Assembly (NCBI GenBank): GCA_018003015.1 | Contig: JAGNEZ010000042.1 | Coordinates: forward strand, 1 to 55,568 | Reading direction: 5' to 3' | DNA from: Phycisphaerae bacterium | GTDB lineage: Bacteria; Planctomycetota; Phycisphaerae; UBA1845; PWPN01 | DNA length: 55,568 bases | Shown here: in pieces, positions 17,477 to 26,675 of the stretch | How the letters are laid out: each line of letters begins with the position of its first letter | How positions within the stretch are numbered: position 1 is the stretch's first letter | Translations under genes and position numbers: made by a program | The notes under the pieces: model-generated | Database searches by the model: none | Told to the model about the DNA's origin: nothing | What the model saw: only the letters and a program-made list of their open reading frames with translations

Positions 17477-17782
17477 ATGGGCAAGAAACTCTATGTCGGA
17501 AACCTGACCTATGACATGACTGCTTCATCGCTTGAGGCGCTGTTCACGGCGCACGGAACGGTCCAGAGCGCGGAAGTGATCATGGATCGCACGACGGGCA
17601 GAAGCAAGGGTTTCGGTTTTGTCGAAATGGCTTCGGATCAGGAGGCCCAGGCGGCCATCTCGGCGCTCGATGGCCAGGATCAGGGTGGACGTGCCTTAAA
17701 GGTCAATGAAGCCAAGCCCCGCGAGACCCGCAGCGGCGGCGGTCGTGGCGGCTACGGCGGCGGTGGGGGCCGGCGTTACTGA
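17477..17782 (+). CDS. RRM-type glycine-rich RNA-binding protein
   Basis: The 101-residue protein has one RRM domain with RNP2 (LYVGNL, residues 5-10) and RNP1 (KGFGFVEM), followed by a short Gly/Arg tail (GGGRGGYGGGGGRRY). Single-RRM proteins with this tail occur in cyanobacteria and planctomycetes and are often cold-induced, acting as RNA chaperones. AGGAG lies about 8 bases before the ATG. The 264-bp leader upstream may carry regulation. The gene ends with a strong intrinsic terminator. Confidence 0.95.
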   Translation: MGKKLYVGNLTYDMTASSLEALFTAHGTVQSAEVIMDRTTGRSKGFGFVEMASDQEAQAAISALDGQDQGGRALKVNEAKPRETRSGGGRGGYGGGGGRRY

Positions 17783-17805
17783 TCCGCTAGACTGTGGGAC
17801 ACGAG

Positions 17806-17831
17806 AAGGCCACGGCAGTGGCCTTTTCTTT
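17806..17831 (+). terminator. Rho-independent terminator of the RRM gene
   Basis: AAGGCCAC and GTGGCCTT form a perfect 8-bp stem around GGCA, followed directly by TTCTTT. It starts 23 bp after the RRM stop codon. Confidence 0.85.
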
Positions 17832-17871
17832 GGGAACTCGCGGGGCATCTTCGGGTCATCTGTGGAGGATG

Positions 17872-18252
17872 CTACTTCTTTTTCGGTTCGCGGAAGATCG
17901 GCGACTCGGCCAGAGTGAGGAGTACGACCTCCTCGCCCGTTACGGTGCTGATGTCGCGATGCAGGCTCACGACCTTCACGCCGGTGATCTCCTGGACCAT
18001 CGCCTCCAACACCGGCCGCGCTGTCTCGATCAACTGGATCCGGACCTGTTTGAGCAGGTCCCTGCCCTTCTCGGCGGGAAGCGACTTGGCCAGTTGCTGC
18101 TCGGCCGCAGTCAGAACCCCCTGAAGACGGACGACGAGGAGATCATTGATCAGGTGAGTGCGGATCTCCCTGGGCCCCCGGCCCATGTACTCCTGCTCAA
18201 AGCGGCTGATTCCATCGCATATCGCTGCTTCGATCTCGCCTTGCGTTTTCAT
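17872..18252 (-). CDS. DUF2294 family protein
   Basis: The 126-residue protein closely follows the DUF2294 consensus as I know it: EQEYMGRGPREIRTHLINDL, VVRLQGVLTAAEQQLAKS, GRDLLKQVRIQLIETARPVL and ITGVKVVSLHRDISTVTGEE. The family is found in many bacteria and its biochemical role is unresolved. No signal peptide or membrane helix is present. It is divergent from a second, more distant copy at 18626, with a terminator-bearing RNA candidate between them. Confidence 0.85.
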   Translation of the reverse strand: MKTQGEIEAAICDGISRFEQEYMGRGPREIRTHLINDLLVVRLQGVLTAAEQQLAKSLPAEKGRDLLKQVRIQLIETARPVLEAMVQEITGVKVVSLHRDISTVTGEEVVLLTLAESPIFREPKKK

Positions 18253-18467
18253 CCTAAACCTCGAACGCGTCTCACACTTCGGTTAGGGGGCCACAGCGGG
18301 AACACCCTGTGCACGGCGACAGAACGGATCATCGGGCTCCCGGCGATCCGTGAAACATGGTATCAGATGCGCGGGGAAATTCAAAAAGTCGAATCCTCTT
18401 GCTTTCCCCGCGCGGTTCTGTATGCTGAGGGCATGTTGGGGCTGGCACGGCACTGATCATGACGTGA

Positions 18468-18582
18468 GTTGCAGTCGTCGGATGACTGGATGAAGGGCAA
18501 CCCGGTAAGGGCCGGGCGGCCCGGCGAAGAGTAAGCCGACGTGGCTGAGCACCTCGGGGTGTTCTACCACGTCGGCTTTTTT
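18468..18582 (+). ncRNA. Structured RNA or attenuator candidate ending in a strong terminator
   Basis: A perfect 12-bp stem (AAGCCGACGTGG at 18533-18544 with CCACGTCGGCTT at 18567-18578) encloses a smaller GCACC-TCGG-GGTGT hairpin and runs into six T residues. Upstream are a CAGTC-loop-GACTG hairpin and the GC-rich segment AGGGCAACCCGGTAAGGGCC. The element starts roughly where a promoter for the second DUF2294 gene would be and ends 44 bp before its ATG. It could be a small RNA or a leader with transcription attenuation. I do not recognise a known riboswitch class. Confidence 0.5.
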
Positions 18583-18625
18583 CGTGCGGTGACGCGGCTC
18601 GCTCGCCGCCATCAGGAATGACCCG

Positions 18626-19039
18626 ATGGACGAGTCCGGACCGACCATGGCGAGGCAGATTGCCGAAGTGGCGGTCGCCTTCGAGAGACAGAGGACGGGC
18701 CACGCACCCAAGGCGGTGAACGTCATTCTTGGCCAGGATACGCTGGTCATCACCCTGCGCGGTGCCTTGTCGTCGGCCGAGAAGGCCCTGGCCGCAAACC
18801 CGACGGGCGCCGCTCAGCTACGGGAGCTTCACCGGCAGCTGTTTGCCGCCGCATTCGAACCGCTGCGGACGGAGATTGAGCGAATCACCGGCGTTCGTGT
18901 TTGCGACGCGACCGCCGAGATCGAGACGGCGGCGGGAACGGTGGTGGAAGTGTTCATGACCGGGACGGTGGTTCAGGTATTCCTGCTCGCGGAACCGGTC
19001 GCGGCGGAGGTGTGGAGTGAGGGAGTGGCCCCTGGGTAA
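18626..19039 (+). CDS. DUF2294-like protein, divergent paralogue
   Basis: The 137-residue protein aligns along its length with the DUF2294 protein at 17872-18252. RTGHAPKAVNVILGQDTLVI matches its GRGPREIRTHLINDLLVV, and LRGALSSAEKALA, LRELHRQLFAAAFEPLRTEI and RITGVRVCDATAEIETAAGT match later segments. Conservation is much weaker than in the first copy and the C-terminus differs. AGGAA lies before the ATG. The two genes are divergent, which suggests an old duplication with diverged function. Confidence 0.7.
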   Translation: MDESGPTMARQIAEVAVAFERQRTGHAPKAVNVILGQDTLVITLRGALSSAEKALAANPTGAAQLRELHRQLFAAAFEPLRTEIERITGVRVCDATAEIETAAGTVVEVFMTGTVVQVFLLAEPVAAEVWSEGVAPG

Positions 19040-19163
19040 GCTGATTCTCCACGGGAAGCGGTCTTCCTGTAGATCAGGATGGAGACCGTCATGACAGGGC
19101 AGAACGCCTTCTCTCGAAGGAGTGTGTAGTCTGCAACAGAGTGCTTTGCTGGAGGATAGTCCA

Positions 19164-19427
19164 ATGCTGACCGTAACGCCTGCCGCACGCGAGCGCTTGA
19201 CGCGGAAGCTGACGCGCAAGAAAGCCGGCAAGAACGAGGCGATGAGATTCACGCGCAAGCCGGGCGGCTGGAGGCTCTCCGTGGATCGCGCTGAGGCCAA
19301 CGACACGGCCATCGTTCACGATGGCAAGATCCTGCTGCTCCTCGATGAAGCGGTGTCGCGAGCGATGACGAACGCCACGCTCGATGTCCAGGATACCGAT
19401 GCAGGCCCAAGACTGAGACTGCGCTGA
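19164..19427 (+). CDS. HesB/IscA-like small protein without cysteines
   Basis: The 87-residue protein starts MLTVTPAARERLTRKLTRKK and continues with AMRFTRKPGGWRLSVDRAEA and NDTAIVHDGKILLLLDEAVS, following the A-type iron-sulfur carrier fold. The cluster-ligand cysteines of IscA/HesB are all absent: the protein has no cysteine. GGAGG precedes the ATG; a longer frame from 19122 lacks such a site. It ends 15 bases before the radical SAM gene, and the two form an operon. It probably has a structural or binding role linked to that enzyme (inference). Confidence 0.75.
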   Translation: MLTVTPAARERLTRKLTRKKAGKNEAMRFTRKPGGWRLSVDRAEANDTAIVHDGKILLLLDEAVSRAMTNATLDVQDTDAGPRLRLR

Positions 19428-19442
19428 GTGCAAGGAGGCATT

Positions 19443-21305
19443 ATGGAACTACCGCGCCGCGAACGCGGTGACGTGTACCTGCCGGATGGAGCCTTTCAGG
19501 GCAAGATCGATACCATTCGCCAGTATACTGATGCACGCGACCTGGCCGTCGGGATCTTCTACGCCTTCGATTCCCGCACACACATGCTACCGTTCTGGTA
19601 CGCCGACAAGCGCATGGCGCCGTGTTCCGTCCGGCTGCTAGCTGACGTGCTGCATGCGGCTCACTTCACCAATCTCCGTATCGTGTTGCAGCAATGGTCG
19701 CCGCGGGTTGTTCCCAGCCTGATGCGGCTGAACGGCAGGCCGTTGGACATCCTCATGGTGTCGTCCATGCAGGTGCATGCCGAGCGGGCGTACACTCTGG
19801 TTCGCGATGCATACCGGATGGGCGACGCCCGGCCGCTCATTCTGGCCGGCGGTCCCAAAGCCGTTTACGAACCCGCGGATTTCTTCGAGCTCGGTCCCGA
19901 GCCGGGTATCGGTGCCGATTGCGTGGTGACCGGCGAGGCGTTCGTGCTCCTGGATCTGCTGCACGCCATTCTCGCGGTTCGTCATGCCGGCGAGAGCCCG
20001 CGCGAGGCCTACCAGCGGGCTCGGCTGGCCGGCCTGCTGACGAAGGTGCCGGGGTTGGTCTACCTCTCCCCGGATGCGTCTCCGCAGAAGCCCGTAGCCG
20101 TGAACACCGGTGTGCAGCGGCTCCTGCGCGACTTGGACGAACTGCCTATGCCCGACGCGGGCTACCGGATGCTCGAGCCACCGCACCGCCATCGGACGGC
20201 CTCTCCGGATCCGTGTGCACCGGAACGGGTCGGCAAGTTCTCACCCATCGCCTCAGTCATCTCGACCCAAGGTTGCCGCTTCAACTGTCCCTACTGCTGT
20301 ATCCCTGCGGCGAATCAACGCACCTGGCGACACAAGAGTCCCAAGCGCCTGGCGGCGGAGATCGCCCACATCTACGAGCGCTTCGGCATTGCCATCTTCT
20401 TCAGCACCGACGACAATTTCTTCAATGACCGTCAGACCGTGATCGACCTCATGACAGAGCTAGCCCGCACCCGCATCGCCGGACAGCCGCTATCGACCCG
20501 CATCCGGTTCAACACCGAGGCTACCGAGTTCGACGTTTACAGGAATCGCGACCTGCTTCCGCTGGCCCGTGCGGGAGGCTTGGCCGCCATTTGGTTCGGT
20601 ATCGAAGACATCACCGCGGCACTGGTGAACAAGGGCCAGACCGCCAACAAGACCGCCGACCTCTTCGCCCTGATGCACCAGCTGGATATCGAACCGATGA
20701 CGATGATGATCCACAACGACACCCAGCCGCTGCACTCCCGAAACGGCGATCTATCGGGGCTGCTCGACCAGGCCCGCTACCTGTTCGATCAGGGGGCCAT
20801 ATCCTACCAATGCACCTATCTGGGGCCCGCCGTCGGGACACGCGATATCGAACCTGCGGCCAAGACCGGGACGATCTTCAAGCGGGTCGGAGATCGGGAC
20901 ATTCCGCAGGCGTATCAGGACGGCAATCACGTGCTCGCCTCGCGGCATGCTCGGCCCTGGCGACAACAGATCAACATCCTGCAGGCGTATGCCGCCTTCT
21001 ACAACCCGTGGAATACGCTGCGCGCTTTTCTGAGCATGCGCAGGAGCCCGCTTGGACCGAAGCGGGTGGTCTTCCAGCTCATCGGACAGATCGGGCTCAT
21101 TCTTACCATTCCCAGATTGCTCGCATGGGCGCGGCGGCTGAAGCGTGGTCCGATCGAAGTGTATCCGGGCCTGGAGACGGCCCGTATCCCGATGGTCGAC
21201 GCCGCGAACGGCGAGGAGATCAATTGGGCGATCGAGCATGTTCCATCGCTCTCAAACGCCCGCCGCATCCGCACAGCATGCTGCCCGGCCCCGGTGGCGA
21301 CCTGA
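19443..21305 (+). CDS. B12-binding-domain radical SAM enzyme
   Basis: The 620-residue protein has an N-terminal Rossmann-like, cobalamin-binding-type domain at about 65-185 (RPLDILMVSSMQVHAERAYT, ILAGGPKAVYEPADFFE, CVVTGEAFVLLD). A radical SAM core follows, with the cluster motif CRFNCPYC at residues 278-285 (Cx3Cx2C) and STDDNFFNDRQTVIDLM, RIRFNTEATEFDV, GGLAAIWFGIED and NKGQTANKT. The usual DxHxxG cobalamin motif was not seen, so B12 binding is not proven. AAGGAGG precedes the ATG by 4 bases. The basic, hydrophobic C-terminus (FQLIGQIGLILTIPRLLAWA) may contact the membrane. The substrate is unknown; relatives modify lipids, tRNA or natural products. Confidence 0.9.
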   Translation: MELPRRERGDVYLPDGAFQGKIDTIRQYTDARDLAVGIFYAFDSRTHMLPFWYADKRMAPCSVRLLADVLHAAHFTNLRIVLQQWSPRVVPSLMRLNGRPLDILMVSSMQVHAERAYTLVRDAYRMGDARPLILAGGPKAVYEPADFFELGPEPGIGADCVVTGEAFVLLDLLHAILAVRHAGESPREAYQRARLAGLLTKVPGLVYLSPDASPQKPVAVNTGVQRLLRDLDELPMPDAGYRMLEPPHRHRTASPDPCAPERVGKFSPIASVISTQGCRFNCPYCCIPAANQRTWRHKSPKRLAAEIAHIYERFGIAIFFSTDDNFFNDRQTVIDLMTELARTRIAGQPLSTRIRFNTEATEFDVYRNRDLLPLARAGGLAAIWFGIEDITAALVNKGQTANKTADLFALMHQLDIEPMTMMIHNDTQPLHSRNGDLSGLLDQARYLFDQGAISYQCTYLGPAVGTRDIEPAAKTGTIFKRVGDRDIPQAYQDGNHVLASRHARPWRQQINILQAYAAFYNPWNTLRAFLSMRRSPLGPKRVVFQLIGQIGLILTIPRLLAWARRLKRGPIEVYPGLETARIPMVDAANGEEINWAIEHVPSLSNARRIRTACCPAPVAT

Positions 21306-21564
21306 GTCTGCCGCGAACGGCTGCCGCAACACTGACCGCCAGGCCAGTCAGGCTTCCAGCCAAGGGTGATGCCCGACTGCATCCGGGGGCCGAGACTACT
21401 TCCGGGGATCGACCAGCCTTCTTCAGATGCCTGCTTGGCCGGGAGCTCATTCGGCCTGTCGGCAAACGCGGCGTCGGAAGCCGGCGCGTCCGTCAGCGGC
21501 CACGAGCGGGACGTGACCGAGGGTCCATCGCGCATGATCGCATGGCGCCGGGGCGATCATGGCG

Positions 21565-24500
21565 TCACGGATCGATGAACACCCCCGACAGTACCACATT
21601 CTCGCCCGCCGCATTGCGGATGCGGAAACGGACCGGTCCTGTGACCATCCAGGTCAGGTAGGCGCCCTTCGCCATCTGATCCGTGCTCACCTGGCGCGCA
21701 TCCAGCGGTTCGCCCAGGGAACCGGCCAGCGATATCTCCGCGGCGCGCTGTCTTCGGTCGTAATCCACCAGATAGAGGGTGAGTCGATAGGGCTGACTGC
21801 CGAAGGTGGCGATGTCGCCGTCAATTTCCCGTGTGTCGAACCAGCAGGCCGCAGTCCGCTTCCGGTCATCCACGCCGGGCGCCCGGGGATCATCGGTGGC
21901 GGCCGCCCAGGTGAATCTCGTGCCTCGACCCATGTTCAGCGTGAATCCGCCCTGCTGCGGCTGATCGACGGAGGGTGTACCGGCCACCCAGGCCGCGGTG
22001 GAGCCGAACGTCTTGAGCCAGTTCCCGCCCCGCTCGGCATCCACCGCCTGCCATGCGGCCGTGGCGCCGATGTACTGCACCCATACGAGCGGGAGGATCA
22101 GTTCTCGGGACGAACTGCCTGGATCTTCCGCTGCGTCGAGCTGCCAAGTGGCGAACTGCCGGCTGCCGTCCGCGGTCCGAGCACTCAGGCAGACGTGCCT
22201 GGGCAGGTACCAGAATCCGCTGGCCCCCGCGCGGATACGCACCACTGGGCGGGCCGTGTCCCGCAGTGAGCAGGGGAAGATGCCCACGTTCTCGTTAAGT
22301 TCTCCGACCGGCGTGTCATTGAGCAGCACGGAGAAGGTCCCCGGATGGAGCATGATGCCGTCAAGGCTGAGCACCGCCTCGGTAACGGCACCAGCCGGGG
22401 CCTCGGTCGCAGGTTCCATCGTGTCCCTGGCCACGGGAAACTGCGCGTCTCGCAAGGCGATAAGGCGGGGGCTGTCGTCCTGCGTCGGCTTCGGCGCGTC
22501 GCCCCGGCCCATGACCACGATGGTGGCTGCGGCATGATCGGGCACGCTCACCACGGCCTTGCCGTTGTCGGCTTGAACGGCCGCCATGCTCGGACAGCCG
22601 CCCAAGGGGATGATTTGAGCCCAGTTCAGCTGCCCGGCATCCGGCGTCGTGATGGTCACCTGCGCCGGTCTCACGGCGCGATCCCCGCGAGTCAGGAAGC
22701 GAGTTCGGGACGTCACTGGCACCACGTAGCGGCCCTGGGCGTCGGTGAAAAGGCTCACGTCGTTGGCGCCGCTGACGGCCACGCAGTGCGGCCTCAACAC
22801 CTGCCGCTTTCCGGCGAAAGTCTTGAAGAGCGGGGCGAACAGTTCCATGAGATCGGCGGCGCGCCCATCCGCGGGCTGCTGAGAGATAGGAAACCGGTGG
22901 GCGATCATCTGCGGCAGCAGGGCGATCTGCAGCCGCTGCTTGAGGTGGGCCTCGACGAAGGTCAGATCGCGCCGGCCCACATAGTCGCCGCCGCTGCCCG
23001 CCGTATGCCATGCGGCCGCCGGGCGGAGGGGTGTCAGGTAGCCCTGGGTGAGCATATCGCATTCATTGCAGGTACCGTCGACGTCGCGCATGATCTCCAC
23101 GCGGTAGAACTGGTTGACGATCACCCGTTTGCCGGCCGCATGGGAGAGCCGGCACACTTCTTGCACGGCCTCGGCCACCGTCCCGGCCATGTTGTCGACC
23201 GATCGATCCCCGATCATGGTCAGGCCGTCGTCGTGGGCATAGTCGTACCGGCTGGCCCAGTCAAGCCGATCGATGGCGAAGCCCGCGAAGTCCGGCAGCC
23301 GTTCGAGGTGGCGGCGGACCTGCTCCTGTAGGAAGGGGAACAGGGCATATTGACGGCGGGGGTTCATGACCATGGCGCCTTCCCAGGTGCGGATAGGCGC
23401 GTTGTCCTCGCGTTTCACCAGGGCATCGGCGAATCGTTCCCGGAGCTCGCGTGACGCCTGGGTGCTGTCACCCCCCTTGCCGCCGTTCCCGCCGTATTCA
23501 GTGACGTTGAAGTAGGCGAAGGTGCCAATGCGGTTCCGGCGCATCTTGCCGACGAAATCGTTGATCTTCACGTCGCTCATGGTCTGGCCCAGCTTCCACC
23601 ACTTGGCGTAGGTGTAGGGGTACCATTCCCTCTCCACGGGCAGGAACTCGCCGAGATAGGTGAACCAGAACGACGACCAGATGTAGCGCACGTTCTGACG
23701 TTCCATCTCCTCGAAGCCGGGATGGTCCTGGATGTGGTGGTACCAGAAGGCCCCCTCCAGATCACAATCGCGCGGCAGGGGGGGCTCGAAGTAGGTCGGA
23801 TACCGGGCGACGTATGCGGCCATGGCGGCGCGGTAGTCCGCCTGGTGGGTCGCGAACAGAAGGCGCAGCAACGACGGCTTGCCGCCGCCCATCCCACGAT
23901 GTCCGAGGGTCAGGCGCACGGTACGGGCGTCGCCCCATTCGACCTGGAGGTGGGGGATCAAGGCATCGGCGGGCAGGGCGATGGTGAGGGCCTGATTCTC
24001 CGCCGGGTCAAACACGCTGACCAGGGGCAGGACGTAGGTCCGGCCATAGTGCTCGTCGTAAACGCCGTAGGAGGGCGGCCTGCAGGTGGGCAGGATGGAC
24101 AGGTCCGCGACCCCTTGGTCGGTCGGCGTGAAGATGCGCAAGGCCGACGACAGCACCGGCAGTTCGAGGATGACCTCGTGGCCGGAGCGCGGCTCTTGGC
24201 CGATGAACTCCAGATCCCACACCAACCACTCCTTCTCCTGCGACCAGCGTGAAGACAGGGCCAGGCCGAGGGGTGGCAGCGATGCCTGGGCCTCGGCCAA
24301 ACCGACCGGAGCGACTGAGGTCCCGGACGTTTCCCGCCGGATGCTCAGCGCGGCCGGCGCCTTGAGCCAGCACTTCGGCCCTGTCTCGATATCAACGGGT
24401 ACGCCGGTCCATGCCTCGTAGGTCACACGCAGGTCGCCGGTCTGCACCTGGCTTTGTTCGGCGCCGGATGCACCGACGAATGTCCAGCACAGCACCAGCA

Positions 24501-24579
24501 GGACTGCGTGCTGGCTGTATCTTCTTCTATTGCCGGTCCTTGCCGTCTCCATCGTGGTACTTCGTTTCATAGCGGCCAT
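21565..24579 (-). CDS. Large secreted glycosidase-like protein
   Basis: The 1004-residue protein begins at ATG 24579, where AAGGAA lies just upstream; a longer start at 24603 lacks such a site. The signal peptide ends near VLCWTFVGASGAEQ. An N-terminal beta-rich region (30-250) is followed by a TIM-barrel-like core containing EGAFWYHHIQDHPGFEEMER, NRIGTFAYFNVTEYGG, FAGFAIDRLDWASRYDYAHD and GKRVIVNQFYRVEIMRDVDG. A C-terminal set of beta domains follows (FRIRNAAGENVVLSGVFIDP at the end). The IDRLDW and FNVTEYGG segments could hold catalytic Asp and Glu residues. It resembles uncharacterised planctomycete glycoside-hydrolase-like proteins. The substrate is unknown. Confidence 0.75.
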   Translation of the reverse strand: MAAMKRSTTMETARTGNRRRYSQHAVLLVLCWTFVGASGAEQSQVQTGDLRVTYEAWTGVPVDIETGPKCWLKAPAALSIRRETSGTSVAPVGLAEAQASLPPLGLALSSRWSQEKEWLVWDLEFIGQEPRSGHEVILELPVLSSALRIFTPTDQGVADLSILPTCRPPSYGVYDEHYGRTYVLPLVSVFDPAENQALTIALPADALIPHLQVEWGDARTVRLTLGHRGMGGGKPSLLRLLFATHQADYRAAMAAYVARYPTYFEPPLPRDCDLEGAFWYHHIQDHPGFEEMERQNVRYIWSSFWFTYLGEFLPVEREWYPYTYAKWWKLGQTMSDVKINDFVGKMRRNRIGTFAYFNVTEYGGNGGKGGDSTQASRELRERFADALVKREDNAPIRTWEGAMVMNPRRQYALFPFLQEQVRRHLERLPDFAGFAIDRLDWASRYDYAHDDGLTMIGDRSVDNMAGTVAEAVQEVCRLSHAAGKRVIVNQFYRVEIMRDVDGTCNECDMLTQGYLTPLRPAAAWHTAGSGGDYVGRRDLTFVEAHLKQRLQIALLPQMIAHRFPISQQPADGRAADLMELFAPLFKTFAGKRQVLRPHCVAVSGANDVSLFTDAQGRYVVPVTSRTRFLTRGDRAVRPAQVTITTPDAGQLNWAQIIPLGGCPSMAAVQADNGKAVVSVPDHAAATIVVMGRGDAPKPTQDDSPRLIALRDAQFPVARDTMEPATEAPAGAVTEAVLSLDGIMLHPGTFSVLLNDTPVGELNENVGIFPCSLRDTARPVVRIRAGASGFWYLPRHVCLSARTADGSRQFATWQLDAAEDPGSSSRELILPLVWVQYIGATAAWQAVDAERGGNWLKTFGSTAAWVAGTPSVDQPQQGGFTLNMGRGTRFTWAAATDDPRAPGVDDRKRTAACWFDTREIDGDIATFGSQPYRLTLYLVDYDRRQRAAEISLAGSLGEPLDARQVSTDQMAKGAYLTWMVTGPVRFRIRNAAGENVVLSGVFIDP

Positions 24580-24603
24580 AGTTCCTTTCTTGATGGCATC
24601 CAA

Positions 24604-25376
24604 TCACCCTTCCCTGGCCATGGCCCGCGCCTTGCCTCGTGCCGTTCGAGCGCCGAGCAGGTCGGTTGCCTGGGATTCTACCCTGCCTGCTTCTCTGTCG
24701 CGTCCCCCGCCGTCCCTTGTCTCAACCACCGAGGAGGCTCGGATAGGGGGGAGCAAACGCGGCTGCGGCTCGGACCGAGTTGTGACGTCGAAAAACGCGA
24801 AACGGGTGCACGGGTGCACAACATCTTCCTCTTTAAAACTCCTATGCGCCATAGTCGCGAAGGTTGCTCGCGGGTTCTTGGTCTGGGGGCGGATCCGAAC
24901 CAACGACCTTCGTCGTGATTTGTCGTTCACCGCGACCTAACGGTTCTGCACGTAGTCGTTCCTGAGCCTCTGTTGGCCTTGAGCGAGGAAACGGGTGGGT
25001 CCAGACGCTAACGGCGGCCTAACTGATCGCCGCAGACTACCCAGGAGCGGGGGGCGTCCCTTCCACCATCAAACGATGCCTGCCGTTATGGGCCAAGGAG
25101 TTATGATTGCCCGTGGGAGCGGTTGAAGTCTCTTTGGCAACGTGTCCCCTTGTGGCGGTCGTACTCGCGAGTGGTTGCGGCGTCATTGGGGGTCCGTCGT
25201 AGAGCAGGCGACCTACCCGCCAGCGTCAAGCGGCTAGTTAGCGTGTTGGCCCGCAAGACCGCACAACTCTAGACTATTGACAGCCATCGGCGGCTGCGTT
25301 AGGCTATTTTGGTCTGTGTGCTTGTCGGCTGAGTCAGGCGGGGTACAAAACTCGTTCAAGTTGCGGAGGTCGAAAG
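24604..25376. other. Long intergenic stretch, no gene seen
   Basis: About 770 bp lie between two divergently oriented secreted-protein genes. No frame has both a ribosome-binding site and a recognisable product. A TCGGATCC-like stretch near 24893 recalls a tRNA T-arm on the minus strand, but the rest of the cloverleaf is missing. Confidence 0.4.
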
Positions 25377-26402
25377 ATGAGAATATCAATCCTAATTGCT
25401 GTTGCAGCGCTGGGTTTCCTTTCCTCGGCAGCGCCAGCCGGCCCAAGTACTGATTTGGACTCTTACGTTCTTTTCGCCACAGGCGAAGGGCTCGCTGACA
25501 ACACCGCGCCTTTGACGTTCAAAGGGGGCAACGCGGCGGGCAGAGGCTACGTCCTCGGTGGCAATGTGGGTGTGAACCGAGCGGATGGGAACCTTGGTAA
25601 CGGTACTCAGATGATCAACGTCGGGGCGAATGGCCGCTTCGTCATGTCTGAAGGAACGCTACTGGTCGGCGATTCAATTCAGCTTGGGCCTGAGGCTCTC
25701 GTCTACGACGTCTACACCAACCAGCAGGCGGGCTCCGGCTGGTCAAATCCGAACCCGGGCTACGGCGTGCAAGGAACGGTGTCGGTTTTCACGTCGCCGC
25801 TGTTCAATCCGATGCCGTCGCTCTTCGATCCCTTCACTACCACGAGCACTCTCGATGTGACGGTTGCCAAGAACACGACGTACAACGGCGGAACCCCTCT
25901 TGATCCTGGAGAATACCGGGATTTGCAGGTCATGGATGGCGCGTCCATCTATCTGACGGAGGGTACCTATACCTTCAGGCGGCTCAACACGGGCCAAAGC
26001 TTCAACCTCTTCACCGTTCCCGGAACAGTCATTCAGATCACCGGCGATAGCGACCCCAACTCACTTGACCTTCAGTTCAATGGGAACGGGAGCTTCGTCG
26101 GCTCGGCGGATTCGAACGTCGAGAGCGTTGCCTTGTTCCGCTACCTTGGTACGGACGTGAACTTCAGCGACAGCAGTACTTTCTGGGGCGTGATCCTCGC
26201 TCCGAACGCCGATATCGGTTTGGGTAGGGGTATGACCCACTACGGCCGATTCGTCTCTCGGCAGATTCACTCTGATTTCAATGACAATATCTACTACCGT
26301 CAGTTCACCCCGGGAGTCGTGGTCCCGGCCCCCGGCGCCGTGATTCTGGCGGCTCTCGGAATCGGCTTGGTGGGCTGGGTCAAACGGCACGCGGCGGGGT
26401 GA
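25377..26402 (+). CDS. Secreted beta-rich protein with PEP-CTERM-like sorting tail
   Basis: The 341-residue protein has a signal peptide (ILIAVAALGFLSSAAPAG), a long polar beta-rich region and a tail reading VVVPAPGAVILAALGIGLVG, then WVKRHAAG. That tail is a short VPAP motif, a hydrophobic helix and a basic end, like PEP-CTERM signals processed by exosortases for surface or matrix proteins. The body contains repeated glycine/asparagine turns (GGNAAGRGYVLGGNVGVNRA), consistent with a beta-helix. GGAGG precedes the ATG. It stands alone; no exosortase gene is in this window. Confidence 0.8.
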   Translation: MRISILIAVAALGFLSSAAPAGPSTDLDSYVLFATGEGLADNTAPLTFKGGNAAGRGYVLGGNVGVNRADGNLGNGTQMINVGANGRFVMSEGTLLVGDSIQLGPEALVYDVYTNQQAGSGWSNPNPGYGVQGTVSVFTSPLFNPMPSLFDPFTTTSTLDVTVAKNTTYNGGTPLDPGEYRDLQVMDGASIYLTEGTYTFRRLNTGQSFNLFTVPGTVIQITGDSDPNSLDLQFNGNGSFVGSADSNVESVALFRYLGTDVNFSDSSTFWGVILAPNADIGLGRGMTHYGRFVSRQIHSDFNDNIYYRQFTPGVVVPAPGAVILAALGIGLVGWVKRHAAG

Positions 26403-26675
26403 TTGCCCCACGGAGCCTTGGCCACCGGGCTACGGCAGTGCGGAGGAAGATTCGCCTCCCGAAGCATGTGGAATAACGGAGGGGGCACCAGGTGCGCGGG
26501 CAGGGGCGGCCGATCAGGTTGTTCAGGTCTCGAACAACCCGTGCATTCGGAGCCCTGGCGTTGAGCCTGGTTGATGGAGGGTGCGACGGACCGGTAGTTC
26601 CGTTGCAGGTTGCGTTGGTGCTCTCAGGCAGCGGTACAACTGCGCACAGGGCATCAAGTTGTCGGCCGACCGGCT

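Noticed and set aside
18468-18582. Known riboswitch (c-di-GMP, fluoride or cobalamin class)
   Set aside because: The conserved cores of these classes could not be matched by eye; only the hairpins and terminator are certain.
24880-24940. Possible tRNA 3' half (GGTTCGGATCC on the minus strand)
   Set aside because: T-stem has a mismatch, and no acceptor, D or anticodon arm can be drawn upstream.
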